From contig NZ_WXTX01000007.1 in NCBI RefSeq assembly GCF_009848685.1, forward strand, positions 177,439 through 241,438: a DNA stretch of 64,000 nt. The letters run 5' to 3'. This DNA comes from Andreprevotia sp. IGB-42. Its GTDB lineage: Bacteria > Pseudomonadota > Gammaproteobacteria > Burkholderiales > Chitinibacteraceae. The stretch's first letter is position 1. Each line of letters opens with the position of its first letter. Shown here in pieces: positions 31,055 through 39,058 of this stretch. Made by a program: the position numbers and the translations under genes. The notes beneath the pieces were generated by a model. The model was not told the DNA's origin and did no database searches. It saw nothing but the letters and a program-made list of their open reading frames with translations.

Positions 31055-31957
31055 TCAGGCGAGGCGGATATGGGCAACAACCTCGTTGCCCTTGCCCTGG
31101 TACTCCACCATGTCGAACGACAGCATGCGCGCCATCGAGATGCCGCGGCCGTGCGGATCGAACGCGCGCTCTGGCGAGAACTCCAGGAAGGGTTTCCAGT
31201 CGAAACCGGCGCCTTCGTCGGCAATCGTGAATTCCAGATGGCCGTCCTTGCGGGTAAAGCGCACGCACACACGGCGCTGGCGGTAATCGGGGTGGGCAAG
31301 CCGGCTGGCTACTTCGTCATGCCAGCGGCCTTGCTGCAGCAAGCGGGTTTTTTCGCTGTAGCTGATGCCCAGGTTGCCGTGCTCCACCGCGTTCACCAGC
31401 AGCTCGGACAGGCCCAGCGCCACCTTTTGCGGATTGGGGCAGGCGTTGGAGAGCAATAGCGTGAGCTGGCGGGCTTCATCCAGCGTCTGGAAGTGGAATT
31501 CGCCGTTCTGCAGCAGCCGGTAGGTGGAGGCCTGGTCGGACAGCTGGGCTTCCAGCTGCTTCTTTTCGCGGTGGAAGCTGACCGCTGCCGCCACGATGGC
31601 CAGCAGCATGTCGCGCTGGAACGGCTTGATCAGGTAGTAGTACGCGCCGGCAGCCAGGCCTTCGCGCACGTTCTCCGCCGCACCCACGGCGGTTTGCATG
31701 ATCACCGGTACATGTTCGAACTCGGTCTGCTGCTTCAGGCGGGCCAGCAGCGCCATGCCGTCCATGCGCGGCATCATGCGGTCGAGCAGGATGGCGTCGA
31801 ATGCCTTGTCGTGCGACAGCACGTTCCACGCAGCTTCGCCGTCTTCAGCGGTGAGCACGTCGTAGCCTTCATCCAGCAGGTGTTCGCTGAGGATTTCCAG
31901 GTTGAACGGCTCATCGTCCACGATGAGGATGCGGGCGCGCTCGCTTGGCGTCGGCAT
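31055..31957 (-). CDS. Response regulator fused to a GHKL (histidine-kinase-like) ATPase domain
   Basis: The 300-residue protein has an N-terminal receiver domain (ILIVDDEPFN, then DAILLDRMMPRMDG with the phosphoacceptor Asp near residue 60, and the YYLIKPF lysine) and a C-terminal HATPase domain: SELLVNAVEHG N-box near residue 184, IADEGAGFDW G1, and GRGISMARM. No HisKA dimerisation helix or phosphorylatable His is seen, so it is not a classic kinase. It resembles REC-ATPase proteins that act like anti-sigma-type switches. AAGGAAG precedes ATG 31957. It lies 62 bp downstream of parA. Confidence 0.82.
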   Translation of the reverse strand: MPTPSERARILIVDDEPFNLEILSEHLLDEGYDVLTAEDGEAAWNVLSHDKAFDAILLDRMMPRMDGMALLARLKQQTEFEHVPVIMQTAVGAAENVREGLAAGAYYYLIKPFQRDMLLAIVAAAVSFHREKKQLEAQLSDQASTYRLLQNGEFHFQTLDEARQLTLLLSNACPNPQKVALGLSELLVNAVEHGNLGISYSEKTRLLQQGRWHDEVASRLAHPDYRQRRVCVRFTRKDGHLEFTIADEGAGFDWKPFLEFSPERAFDPHGRGISMARMLSFDMVEYQGKGNEVVAHIRLA

Positions 31958-32019
31958 TGGCACTTCCTTTCTCGATCTATCGCTACCAGTTGCAGTATAA
32001 CAAGGAAACCTGATACTGC

Positions 32020-32790
32020 TTACGCTGGCAGTACCGCATACAGTGCCGAAAATTCCGCAGCCAGCTTGTGTTTGCCCTCCATGAAAACCACCGGCACCGC
32101 GCGTTCGTGCGACTCGCGTATCCTGACCGACGAGGACAGAAATTGCGGCAATACCGGCAGCCCCTGCTCCTGCAGCTCGGTCACCATGCGCTGCGGCAGG
32201 TTGGCGCGTGGCTGGAACTGGTTGACGATGATGCCCTCCACTTTGAGCGCCGCATTGTGGTCGGCGCGTATTTCATCCACGCGTTCGATCAACCCCAGCA
32301 AGGCCTGGCGCGAGAACGCATCGCAGTCGAACGGGATCAGGCAGCCATTGGCGGCAATCAGCGCCGACAGCGTGAAGAAATTGAGTGCCGGCGGGGTATC
32401 GATCCACACTTCATCAAAGCGGTCTTCCAGCTCGGCCAGCGTTTCACGCAGCTTGTAGATCTTGTAGCGCGCTTCCAGCTTGGTTTGCTGCTCGGCAATC
32501 GACGGGTGCGACGGCAGCACGAACAAGTTGTCGAACGGCGTGGCGTGGATGAATTCGGCGGTGGGCTTGGCATACAGGCTGTAGTTGAGCATCTGGTCGA
32601 AAAATCCGCCCAGGTGCGGCTCTACGGTGCTGGCCGCATCACCCAGCAGGTAGCGGGTGGCATTGCCTTGCGGGTCCAGATCGAGCACCAGCACGCGCCG
32701 GCCGGCTTGCGCAGCTGCCGCGGCCAGGTTGACGGTGATGGTGGATTTGCCCACCCCCCCTTTCTGGTTGAATACCACGCGTTTTTTCAT
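32020..32790 (-). CDS. ParA-family ATPase (orphan)
   Basis: The 256-residue protein begins MKKRVVFNQKGGVGKSTI, a deviant Walker A with the signature lysine, and shows VLVLDLDPQGNATRYLLG and VWIDTPPAL (Walker B-like). No parB is adjacent; the neighbours are a REC-ATPase gene and htpG. Such orphan ParA proteins position protein clusters, chemoreceptors or other cargo rather than chromosomes. An upstream frame was rejected because the Walker A would lie 60 residues in. Confidence 0.87.
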   Translation of the reverse strand: MKKRVVFNQKGGVGKSTITVNLAAAAAQAGRRVLVLDLDPQGNATRYLLGDAASTVEPHLGGFFDQMLNYSLYAKPTAEFIHATPFDNLFVLPSHPSIAEQQTKLEARYKIYKLRETLAELEDRFDEVWIDTPPALNFFTLSALIAANGCLIPFDCDAFSRQALLGLIERVDEIRADHNAALKVEGIIVNQFQPRANLPQRMVTELQEQGLPVLPQFLSSSVRIRESHERAVPVVFMEGKHKLAAEFSALYAVLPA

Positions 32791-33058
32791 CGTTACACCC
32801 GCCTGATCCGGTTCACTGAATGCGGCTACTATAGGTAGCTTGCTGTGGTGCAACAAGCAATGCATTGCCGCCGCGCCGGGAATTGCGCGCTGCTTGCTGT
32901 GGTGCCCGCGATGCCGGCCCGCTGCCATTGCTGCCGCATCGGCATCGCGCATGCAAGGGTCCGGCCCTTGAAAGCACCGGCCATGGCCCCACCTTTGATG
33001 CCGCTGCGGCGCGCTGCGCCGACGATGTCCGCAATCGAGTTGTCAGGAGATTTGAGCA

Positions 33059-34939
33059 ATGTCCAAGGAAACACTGGGATTCCAGACTGAAGTGAAACAG
33101 CTGCTGCAGCTGATGATTCACTCGCTGTATTCCAACAAAGAGATTTTTCTGCGCGAGCTGGTATCGAACGCGTCGGACGCGTGCGACAAGCTGCGCTTTG
33201 CCGCCACCCAGAATGCTGAGCTGTACGCCGGTGATGGCGACCTGAACATCAAGGTGGCGTTCGACAAGGACGCGCGCACCATCACCATTAGCGACAACGG
33301 CATCGGCATGAGCCGTGATGAAGTCGTTGCGCATATCGGCACCATCGCCCGTTCCGGCACCAAGGAATTCTTCAGCCAGCTCACCGGCGATTCGGTCAAG
33401 GATTCGCACCTGATCGGCCAGTTTGGCGTGGGTTTCTATTCTGCGTTCATCGTGGCGGACAAGGTCACGCTGACCACGCGCCGCGCTGGCGAAACCGAGG
33501 CCACGCAGTGGGAATCGGCCGGTGATGGCGAATACACGCTGGAAGCGGTGGAGAAAGCCGGCCGCGGTACCGAGATCGTGCTGCATCTGAAAGAAGGCGA
33601 GGACGAATTCCTCAACGACTGGCGCCTGCGCAGCGTGATCACCAAGTATTCGGATCACATCAGCCTGCCGATCCTGATGAAGAAACGCGCCGAGTACGAT
33701 GACGAAGGCAAGGAAGTGCCGAGCGACGAGCTGGAAGCCGTCAACCAGGCCAATGCACTGTGGACGCGCAGTAAGGGCGAGATCAGCGACGAGCAGTACA
33801 AGGAATTCTACAAGCACGTTGCCCACGATTTCGAAGACCCGCTGGCATGGAGCCATGCGCGCATCGAAGGCCGCCAGGAATACACCGAGTTGCTGTTCGT
33901 GCCGCGCCGCGCGCCGTTCGACCTGTATGACCGCGAGCGCCGCCACGGCGTGAAGCTGTACGTGAAGCGCGTGTTCATCATGGAAGACAGCGATCGCCTG
34001 ATGCCGCAATACCTGCGCTTCGTGCGTGGCGTGATCGATTCGGCCGACCTGCCGCTGAACGTCAGCCGTGAAATCCTCCAGCAATCGCGCGATGTGGACA
34101 ACATCAAGACCGGTTGCGTGAAGAAGGTGCTGGGCTTGCTGGAAGACCTGGCGGAAAACCGCAAGGAAGACTACGCGCTGTTCTGGCAGGAATTCGGCAA
34201 GGTGCTCAAGGAAGGCGCCGGCGAAGATGCCGCCAACAAGGATCGCATTGCCGGCCTGTGCCGCTTCGCCTCCACTGCCGACGAAGCCGCTGGCGAAGTG
34301 GTCAGCCTGGCCGATTATCTGGGCCGCGTGAAGGAAGGCCAGGACAAGATCTACTACATCACCGCCGATACGCTGGCCGCGGCTAAGAACAGCCCGCACC
34401 TCGAAGTGTTCCGCAAGAAGGGCATCGAAGTGCTGCTGCTGGCAGACCGCGTGGACGAATGGCTGGTCAGCAGCGTGACCGAGTTCGAGGGCAAGAAACT
34501 GCAATCGGTGGCCAAGGGCGAACTGGATCTGACCCAGTTCGAGGACGATGCCGAGAAACAGCAGCAGGAAGAGGCAGCCAACAACCTCAAGGACGTGCTG
34601 GAAGCCATCAAGGGCGCGCTGGGCGAGCAGGTGAAGGATGTGCGCGTCACGCACCGCCTGACCGACAGTGCCGTGTGCCTGGTGGTGGAAAACCACGACA
34701 TGAGCGGCAATCTGGAGCGCCTGCTGAAGTCTGCCGGCCAGGATGTGAAGGCCGCCAAGCCCATTCTGGAAATCAACCCGGAACACGCACTGGTACAGAA
34801 GCTGAAGGCAGAAACCGGTGGCGCACGCTTTGGCGACTGGGCGCAGTTGCTGCTCGACCAGGCCTTGCTGGCCGAAGGCGCACAACTGGAAGATCCGGCT
34901 GCCTTCGTCAAGCGCCTGAACCAGCTGGTACTGGCTTGA
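33059..34939 (+). CDS. htpG: Hsp90-family chaperone HtpG
   Basis: The 626-residue ATP-dependent chaperone has the N-terminal GHKL domain ([19 protein letters not shown]-box near residue 31, ISDNGIGMS near residue 79, [10 protein letters not shown] near residue 120), the middle domain with the conserved SREILQQSR arginine loop, and a C-terminal dimerisation domain. The length is standard. AGGAGA precedes the ATG. A strong terminator follows. It is divergent from parA. Confidence 0.97.
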   Translation: MSKETLGFQTEVKQLLQLMIHSLYSNKEIFLRELVSNASDACDKLRFAATQNAELYAGDGDLNIKVAFDKDARTITISDNGIGMSRDEVVAHIGTIARSGTKEFFSQLTGDSVKDSHLIGQFGVGFYSAFIVADKVTLTTRRAGETEATQWESAGDGEYTLEAVEKAGRGTEIVLHLKEGEDEFLNDWRLRSVITKYSDHISLPILMKKRAEYDDEGKEVPSDELEAVNQANALWTRSKGEISDEQYKEFYKHVAHDFEDPLAWSHARIEGRQEYTELLFVPRRAPFDLYDRERRHGVKLYVKRVFIMEDSDRLMPQYLRFVRGVIDSADLPLNVSREILQQSRDVDNIKTGCVKKVLGLLEDLAENRKEDYALFWQEFGKVLKEGAGEDAANKDRIAGLCRFASTADEAAGEVVSLADYLGRVKEGQDKIYYITADTLAAAKNSPHLEVFRKKGIEVLLLADRVDEWLVSSVTEFEGKKLQSVAKGELDLTQFEDDAEKQQQEEAANNLKDVLEAIKGALGEQVKDVRVTHRLTDSAVCLVVENHDMSGNLERLLKSAGQDVKAAKPILEINPEHALVQKLKAETGGARFGDWAQLLLDQALLAEGAQLEDPAAFVKRLNQLVLA

Positions 34940-34970
34940 TCGTAGCCCGCTAGTCATTGCCGTTGTCCAG

Positions 34971-34999
34971 AAAACGCCCGGTTGCTGCCGGGCGTTTTT
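34971..34999 (+). terminator. Terminator after htpG
   Basis: A perfect stem of 11 bp (34971-34981 with 34988-34998) with a 6-base loop and a T-run of five. Confidence 0.88.
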
Positions 35000-35188
35000 C
35001 TTGGACCGGGTGTGACCGGCGGCATGGCGCATGTCGCCAGACCATGGGCATAATACCGGCGATTTCTTCCCCGGAAAGCAGCGCGATAGCGAGCTGACAA
35101 GATCGCGCTGCCGTTTCGTTCCACGCCGGCTTTGCTGCACTGCGCACCCGGGTGCTCCGCTTCGATCTGCAACCCAAGTGAGGATGCC

Positions 35189-35941
35189 ATGCCCGCTTTT
35201 GCTTTCTGGAATCTGTACCGCCTGGGTGGCGGCTCCGGTGAAAACAAGAAAATCATCATCGAGGGCACGCTGGCCCAGCTATTCGATAGCCACAATGCCG
35301 AATGCGCATTCCTGTGTGAAGTCACCGGCGACGTGCAGCTCGGTGATGCTGCAGTGGGGCGGCAGTTGTATCAGGCAACACGCCGCGTGGGGCAACTGGC
35401 TTATTCGGCATTCAATGATGATATGTCGGCCCATGATCTGGAGAAGGCAGACATCGAGAACTTCAGTGATGTGTTCGGCGTGGCATCACTGAAAAAGGGC
35501 GGTAGCGTATTCAGCAAGCACAGCAAGCGGCCGGTTGCCTATGCCGGGCAGGTCGGCGGGGTGCATGTGTATATCTACCATGCCAATGCCAGCGCGAAGT
35601 CCGCCTTCCTGTGTGCGTGGGTGGCGGAATCGCTGAACCAGGATTGCGCCGGCAACTTCATCCTGGCCGGCGATCTCAATTGCAATCCGATGGAATTCGC
35701 TACCTGGATCCAGCATTGTTGCCATGCTGGTGGTATGGCGACCACGGCTTTCCAGACCAGTAGTGGCGGCCCTACCCACAATGCCAAGGGGGGCTTGCAT
35801 AGTACCTATGATTGGGCGATTGCCGGCCCCGCCGTGGGTGCGGTTGTGGTGACGCCGGTGGACTATGGCGGCGTAGTCAATGGCATGGGCTTCGACGACG
35901 ACCCGCGTTCGGATCACCTGCCTATCGTGGTGAGGTGGTAG
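35189..35941 (+). CDS. Endonuclease/exonuclease/phosphatase (EEP) fold protein
   Basis: The 250-residue protein shows the DNase I-like motif order: N-terminal FAFWNLYRLGG (conserved Asn), FLCEVTG (metal-binding Glu), FILAGDLNCNPMEF (catalytic Asp-x-Asn) near residue 160, STYDWAIAG, and C-terminal RSDHLPIVV (Asp-His pair). All the catalytic positions are present, so an active phosphodiesterase or nuclease is likely. There is no signal peptide. The substrate is unknown, and no neighbour indicates one. GTGAGGA precedes the ATG; an upstream frame was rejected. Confidence 0.78.
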   Translation: MPAFAFWNLYRLGGGSGENKKIIIEGTLAQLFDSHNAECAFLCEVTGDVQLGDAAVGRQLYQATRRVGQLAYSAFNDDMSAHDLEKADIENFSDVFGVASLKKGGSVFSKHSKRPVAYAGQVGGVHVYIYHANASAKSAFLCAWVAESLNQDCAGNFILAGDLNCNPMEFATWIQHCCHAGGMATTAFQTSSGGPTHNAKGGLHSTYDWAIAGPAVGAVVVTPVDYGGVVNGMGFDDDPRSDHLPIVVRW

Positions 35942-35995
35942 CGCGCCTGTGTAGCGTACACCAGGGGTATGCGCTGGCGTGGCGCCGCCCGGTGC

Positions 35996-36424
35996 TTACA
36001 CGTTGACGGGCTTGAACGGTGCCGGATTGCGACCGGCCAGATTGCGGTCGAGAAACTGCTTGCTGTCGCCCTTGAACTGGCCGAACTGCACGCCGGTGCG
36101 GAACATGTTGAATTCGCCCGACAGCACCGTATAGATCACGCGGCTTTTCACCTCGATCACCTTGGGCGGCTGGCCGGTGGCCATGGGGGGAATCGAGATC
36201 AGTACCGTCACCTTGTCGGTAACCGGCAGGCTGTGTTCGGAATGCAGGCTGAAGCCGCTTTTGGAGATGTCGAAGATACGGCCGCGGAACGACAGCCGTT
36301 GCTCGGTATCCTGGTAGATGATGGCTACTTTCCAGTTGACCAGGTAACGCGTTTCGCCGCGTGCTTCCCAGTCTGTCTGCAGGTTGTCGGTGTAGTCATC
36401 ATCCATCGTGGTGGCGTCTTGCAT
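35996..36424 (-). CDS. PilZ-domain protein (c-di-GMP receptor candidate)
   Basis: The 142-residue protein has an N-terminal acidic stretch, then an R-rich start (RGETRYLVNWKVAI) and DISKSGFSLHS, which match the PilZ RxxxR and D/NxSxxG c-di-GMP-binding motifs. The spacing between them is about 25 residues, normal for PilZ. It may read c-di-GMP for motility or biofilm control. The start is uncertain (36457, 36424 or 36406); none has a clear ribosome-binding site. Confidence 0.8.
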   Translation of the reverse strand: MQDATTMDDDYTDNLQTDWEARGETRYLVNWKVAIIYQDTEQRLSFRGRIFDISKSGFSLHSEHSLPVTDKVTVLISIPPMATGQPPKVIEVKSRVIYTVLSGEFNMFRTGVQFGQFKGDSKQFLDRNLAGRNPAPFKPVNV

Positions 36425-36567
36425 GAGGGCTTGTCGGCATGGGTACGCTTCAATCATACGACAAAGTGTGCAAAATGCGCCGGGCGTATGCCCCGCAGCA
36501 GCGCACTGTGGCGCTGGCTACAACAACCGCTGCGCAATCGGGATTGCACTGCAGGCGGCACCAATGC

Positions 36568-36594
36568 AAAACGCCGGGCATCAGCCCGGCGTTT
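36568..36594 (-). terminator. Terminator after tRNA-Leu
   Basis: An 11-bp perfect stem (36569-36579 with 36584-36594, loop ATCA); on the minus strand the stem ends in a T-run of four, starting 11 bases after the tRNA 3' end. Confidence 0.8.
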
Positions 36595-36604
36595 CTGTCA
36601 ATTC

Positions 36605-36689
36605 TGGTGCCGACAGTGAGACTCGAACTCACACAGCCGAAGCCACTACCCCCTCAAGATAGCGTGTCTACCAATTTCACCATGTCGGC
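36605..36689 (-). tRNA. tRNA-Leu(GAG)
   Basis: On the minus strand, GCCGACA (5') pairs with TGTCGGC, followed by A and an encoded CCA. The anticodon stem CTATC/GGTAG holds the loop TTGAGGG, giving anticodon GAG. A long variable arm follows, as in class II Leu tRNAs, and the T-arm has GTTCGAGTC. It has its own promoter and terminator. Confidence 0.93.
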
Positions 36690-36732
36690 AGCACCAAATC
36701 GCCCGGCCTGTTGGGCCAGCGAGGAGCGCAAT

Positions 36733-36760
36733 AATATACGCGCCTGACTGCGCTTGTCCA
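36733..36760 (-). promoter_or_regulatory. Promoter of tRNA-Leu
   Basis: On the minus strand TGGACA (36760-36755) and TATATT (36738-36733) are 16 bp apart, 44 bases before the tRNA. The GCGC-rich sequence after the -10 resembles the discriminator of stringently controlled stable-RNA promoters. Confidence 0.7.
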
Positions 36761-36843
36761 GCAGAGATTGTTCTATCGCCAAGCTGGACTTGCTGTGACA
36801 CACTCGTTCAAATCTCCTCCTTCCACCATCCTTTCGTTCGCCT

Positions 36844-37782
36844 ATGAGTAGCCGTCTGCGCACGCTGCTGGAAGACATCGGGCATCCGGATCGTTTTCCT
36901 GAAAAGCTGGCTGTCCAGTACCCGCGTATTGCCGAGAAAATCGCCGATATGTGGGGGAGTGACGCGCTCGAAGCGTATTTCGAGGAATTGCTGATCATGG
37001 ATCGCAATGACAGGCAGGGTTTTCCGCCGGAAATCGGCGCGGAACTGATGCTGTTGTCGCTGGCTTACGATCAGTCGCGTCGCAACGCGCAGGATGAAGA
37101 TGAAGATGTCTGGTCCAACGAGCTGATCAAGGCGCGGGATGAGCTGGAGCAACTGGGCTTCGAGCCCACGGTGCGCGATTTCCATCACAGCATCAGCACT
37201 GGCCAGCACCACGCAATCGATCTCTACCTGCGCGCGGGCATGACGCTGGAATCAGCCGATGAACAAGGCTGGACCCCCTTGATGCGGGTGGCCTTCGAGG
37301 GCAATACCGAGATGTTGCAGGCGCTGCTGCGTCGCGGCGCGCGCGCTGATGCACATGATCGGGACGGCTACGGGCCGCTGCACTGGGCTGCGCTGGCCGG
37401 GCATGATGAAGCGGTGCGTATGCTGATCGAATACAGCGGCGGTGTGAACAACACCAGCCGCAACGGCTTCACGCCATTGATACAGGCTGCCAGCGGCGGG
37501 CATACCGCAGTGGTGCAGCGGCTGATCAATGCCGGCGCGCACGTCAACCAGACCACGCTGGATGGCTGGACTGCCATGCACAAGGCGGTATCCAACGGCC
37601 ATCTGGATGCTGCCATCAAATTGCTCGATCTGGGCGCAGACCCGCTGGCGCGCTATGTGGATGGCACCACGCCGCTGCAGATGGCTATCGACGGCAACAT
37701 GCGCAAGCTGTGCGATGTGATCCAGCTCACCTTGTCGCTGCGCCAGCGCCTTGATAGCGCGGCCGTGGATAAGCCGCTTTAA
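36844..37782 (+). CDS. Ankyrin-repeat protein
   Basis: The 312-residue protein has a helical N-terminal part (about residues 1-130) without known motifs and about five ankyrin repeats after it, with typical GWTPLMRVAFEGN, GYGPLHWAALAGH, GFTPLIQAASGGH, GWTAMHKAVSNGH and GTTPLQMAI. These mediate protein binding. No signal peptide is seen. The gene has no clear ribosome-binding site. It is followed 14 bp later by a membrane-protein gene, probably its partner or operon mate. Confidence 0.85.
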   Translation: MSSRLRTLLEDIGHPDRFPEKLAVQYPRIAEKIADMWGSDALEAYFEELLIMDRNDRQGFPPEIGAELMLLSLAYDQSRRNAQDEDEDVWSNELIKARDELEQLGFEPTVRDFHHSISTGQHHAIDLYLRAGMTLESADEQGWTPLMRVAFEGNTEMLQALLRRGARADAHDRDGYGPLHWAALAGHDEAVRMLIEYSGGVNNTSRNGFTPLIQAASGGHTAVVQRLINAGAHVNQTTLDGWTAMHKAVSNGHLDAAIKLLDLGADPLARYVDGTTPLQMAIDGNMRKLCDVIQLTLSLRQRLDSAAVDKPL

Positions 37783-37796
37783 CCTGCAGGCCAGCC

Positions 37797-38288
37797 ATGC
37801 TGACCGATCCCCCATTGTCCACTGATCCTTCATTGCCGATAACGCAACCCGTGCCCGCAGCACCAGTATTCCCGTTACCGCTTTTTTTCCGGCTTGCGCA
37901 GGGGCTGGTTTCGCTGGAAGTGCTGGCTTTCCTTGGCTGGACGGTTTATCTCGACATGCAGCCGGATGCAACGTGGCGCATCGAGACCTTGCTGACGCTG
38001 CTATCCGGGTTGGCGTTGCAGGTCGGACTATGGCGACGGTTGGTGTGGGGCAGGGTTCTCACATCCATGTTCGGTGTATGGGCCGCATTCACCTGGGCCG
38101 CCGTATTGCTGCCGGATCAGGACTGCCTCATTGATGATCCCTGTCGTGAACCATTGCTGTACCTGCTGGGCTATTCGCCGGCCGGCTGGATCAACTGGTG
38201 CATCGTCATGGCCGGGGCGCTGTTCTTTTTGCTGCCACTGGCGGTGATGGGCTGGCGTGCCGGCTATTTCCGGCGGCGCTATTGGTAG
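37797..38288 (+). CDS. Small integral membrane protein
   Basis: The 163-residue protein has a proline-rich N-terminus and four hydrophobic segments at about residues 31-52, 62-79, 84-104 and 132-152, ending in a basic tail (RAGYFRRRYW). I recognise no family. It lies 14 bp after the ankyrin-repeat gene, on the same strand. A role with that protein is a guess from position. Confidence 0.65.
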   Translation: MLTDPPLSTDPSLPITQPVPAAPVFPLPLFFRLAQGLVSLEVLAFLGWTVYLDMQPDATWRIETLLTLLSGLALQVGLWRRLVWGRVLTSMFGVWAAFTWAAVLLPDQDCLIDDPCREPLLYLLGYSPAGWINWCIVMAGALFFLLPLAVMGWRAGYFRRRYW

Positions 38289-38437
38289 GCTGCGCTGCAG
38301 CAGAGCAGGTGAGCACGACCGCTTCTCGGCCGCACTGGCCTGCTGCTGGCGCAACAGGAAGTGATGCTGGCTGCGATCGCAGTTGCGGCAGTCTTCTCAC
38401 AAAGCCTCCGTGCACGTAGCACCCCTTCTGTCGCCCT

Positions 38438-38755
38438 TCAGGCCCGCGATGCACCGTATCCGCTGGTCGCCAGCCGCGGTGGCCGATTGGCGGTGGTCAT
38501 CGGCTTTGCTTCCAGCACCGTGGTGGTTTCGCTGATGCGGCCGTTGATGGTGCGGTAGACAAACTGCGTGAAGCCCAGCGTCTGTGCCAGTTGCCGTGCA
38601 GTTTGCCCGTGGGGCACAGGCTGCGCCGGCCGCAGTTGCGCAAATGCATGCGCAACCAGCCGCAGTGATTGTTCCGGGCGCGTGCGGTCGTCTTCGATAT
38701 CCGTTTCCAGCTTCACGACGCGCCCGTCGTAGATGTATTCAATCTGAACCCGCAT
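38438..38755 (-). CDS. Hypothetical small protein
   Basis: This 105-residue frame starts MRVQIEYIYDGRVVKLETD, a beta-rich start, and has a helical middle (SLRLVAHAFAQL). A GGGGG run lies before the ATG. It is divergent from the hybrid kinase gene. Codon use looks coding and no larger frame competes, but no family is recognised. Confidence 0.5.
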   Translation of the reverse strand: MRVQIEYIYDGRVVKLETDIEDDRTRPEQSLRLVAHAFAQLRPAQPVPHGQTARQLAQTLGFTQFVYRTINGRISETTTVLEAKPMTTANRPPRLATSGYGASRA

Positions 38756-39058
38756 GTTAGACCCCCCGATACCATTATTTCAGCCTGAGCCAGCCTAAAC
38801 CGGTTTGCAGCAGCGGCATTTAGGCGGAAGGATGCTTATGGCGTCAGATATTGATCGGAAGCGCGTGGGATGAGCGATATGCACAGCGGCGCTGCTGTTC
38901 GCTGATCGGGGGCGCCACCTCTGCGCAGGCAAGTGCTGTAGGACAGCCTTTACCAGTGCCTGAGTGCCCGATATGCTGCTTTCCATTCCGGGCTACCTGT
39001 CTGGCGGCCTGTTCCCAGCCGCGCTTTGCAATGCAAGGCGCCCCAGATTCAAAGCAAA
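38756..39058. other. Divergent upstream region of the hybrid kinase
   Basis: These 303 bases hold no gene I can support. They separate the small minus-strand gene from the hybrid kinase and probably carry both promoters; no clear -35/-10 pair stands out. Confidence 0.4.

Noticed and set aside
30724..31230. Small plus-strand frames between prmB and the REC-ATPase gene
   Set aside because: They run into the antisense of the REC-ATPase gene, have no ribosome-binding site and no similarity I recognise.
32813..35140. Long minus-strand frame opposite htpG
   Set aside because: It is the complement of a fully motif-supported htpG and has no domain.
38371..38382. 12-bp palindrome CTGCGATCGCAG
   Set aside because: Short palindromes with GCGATCGC are expected by chance at this GC content and no gene start is linked to it.
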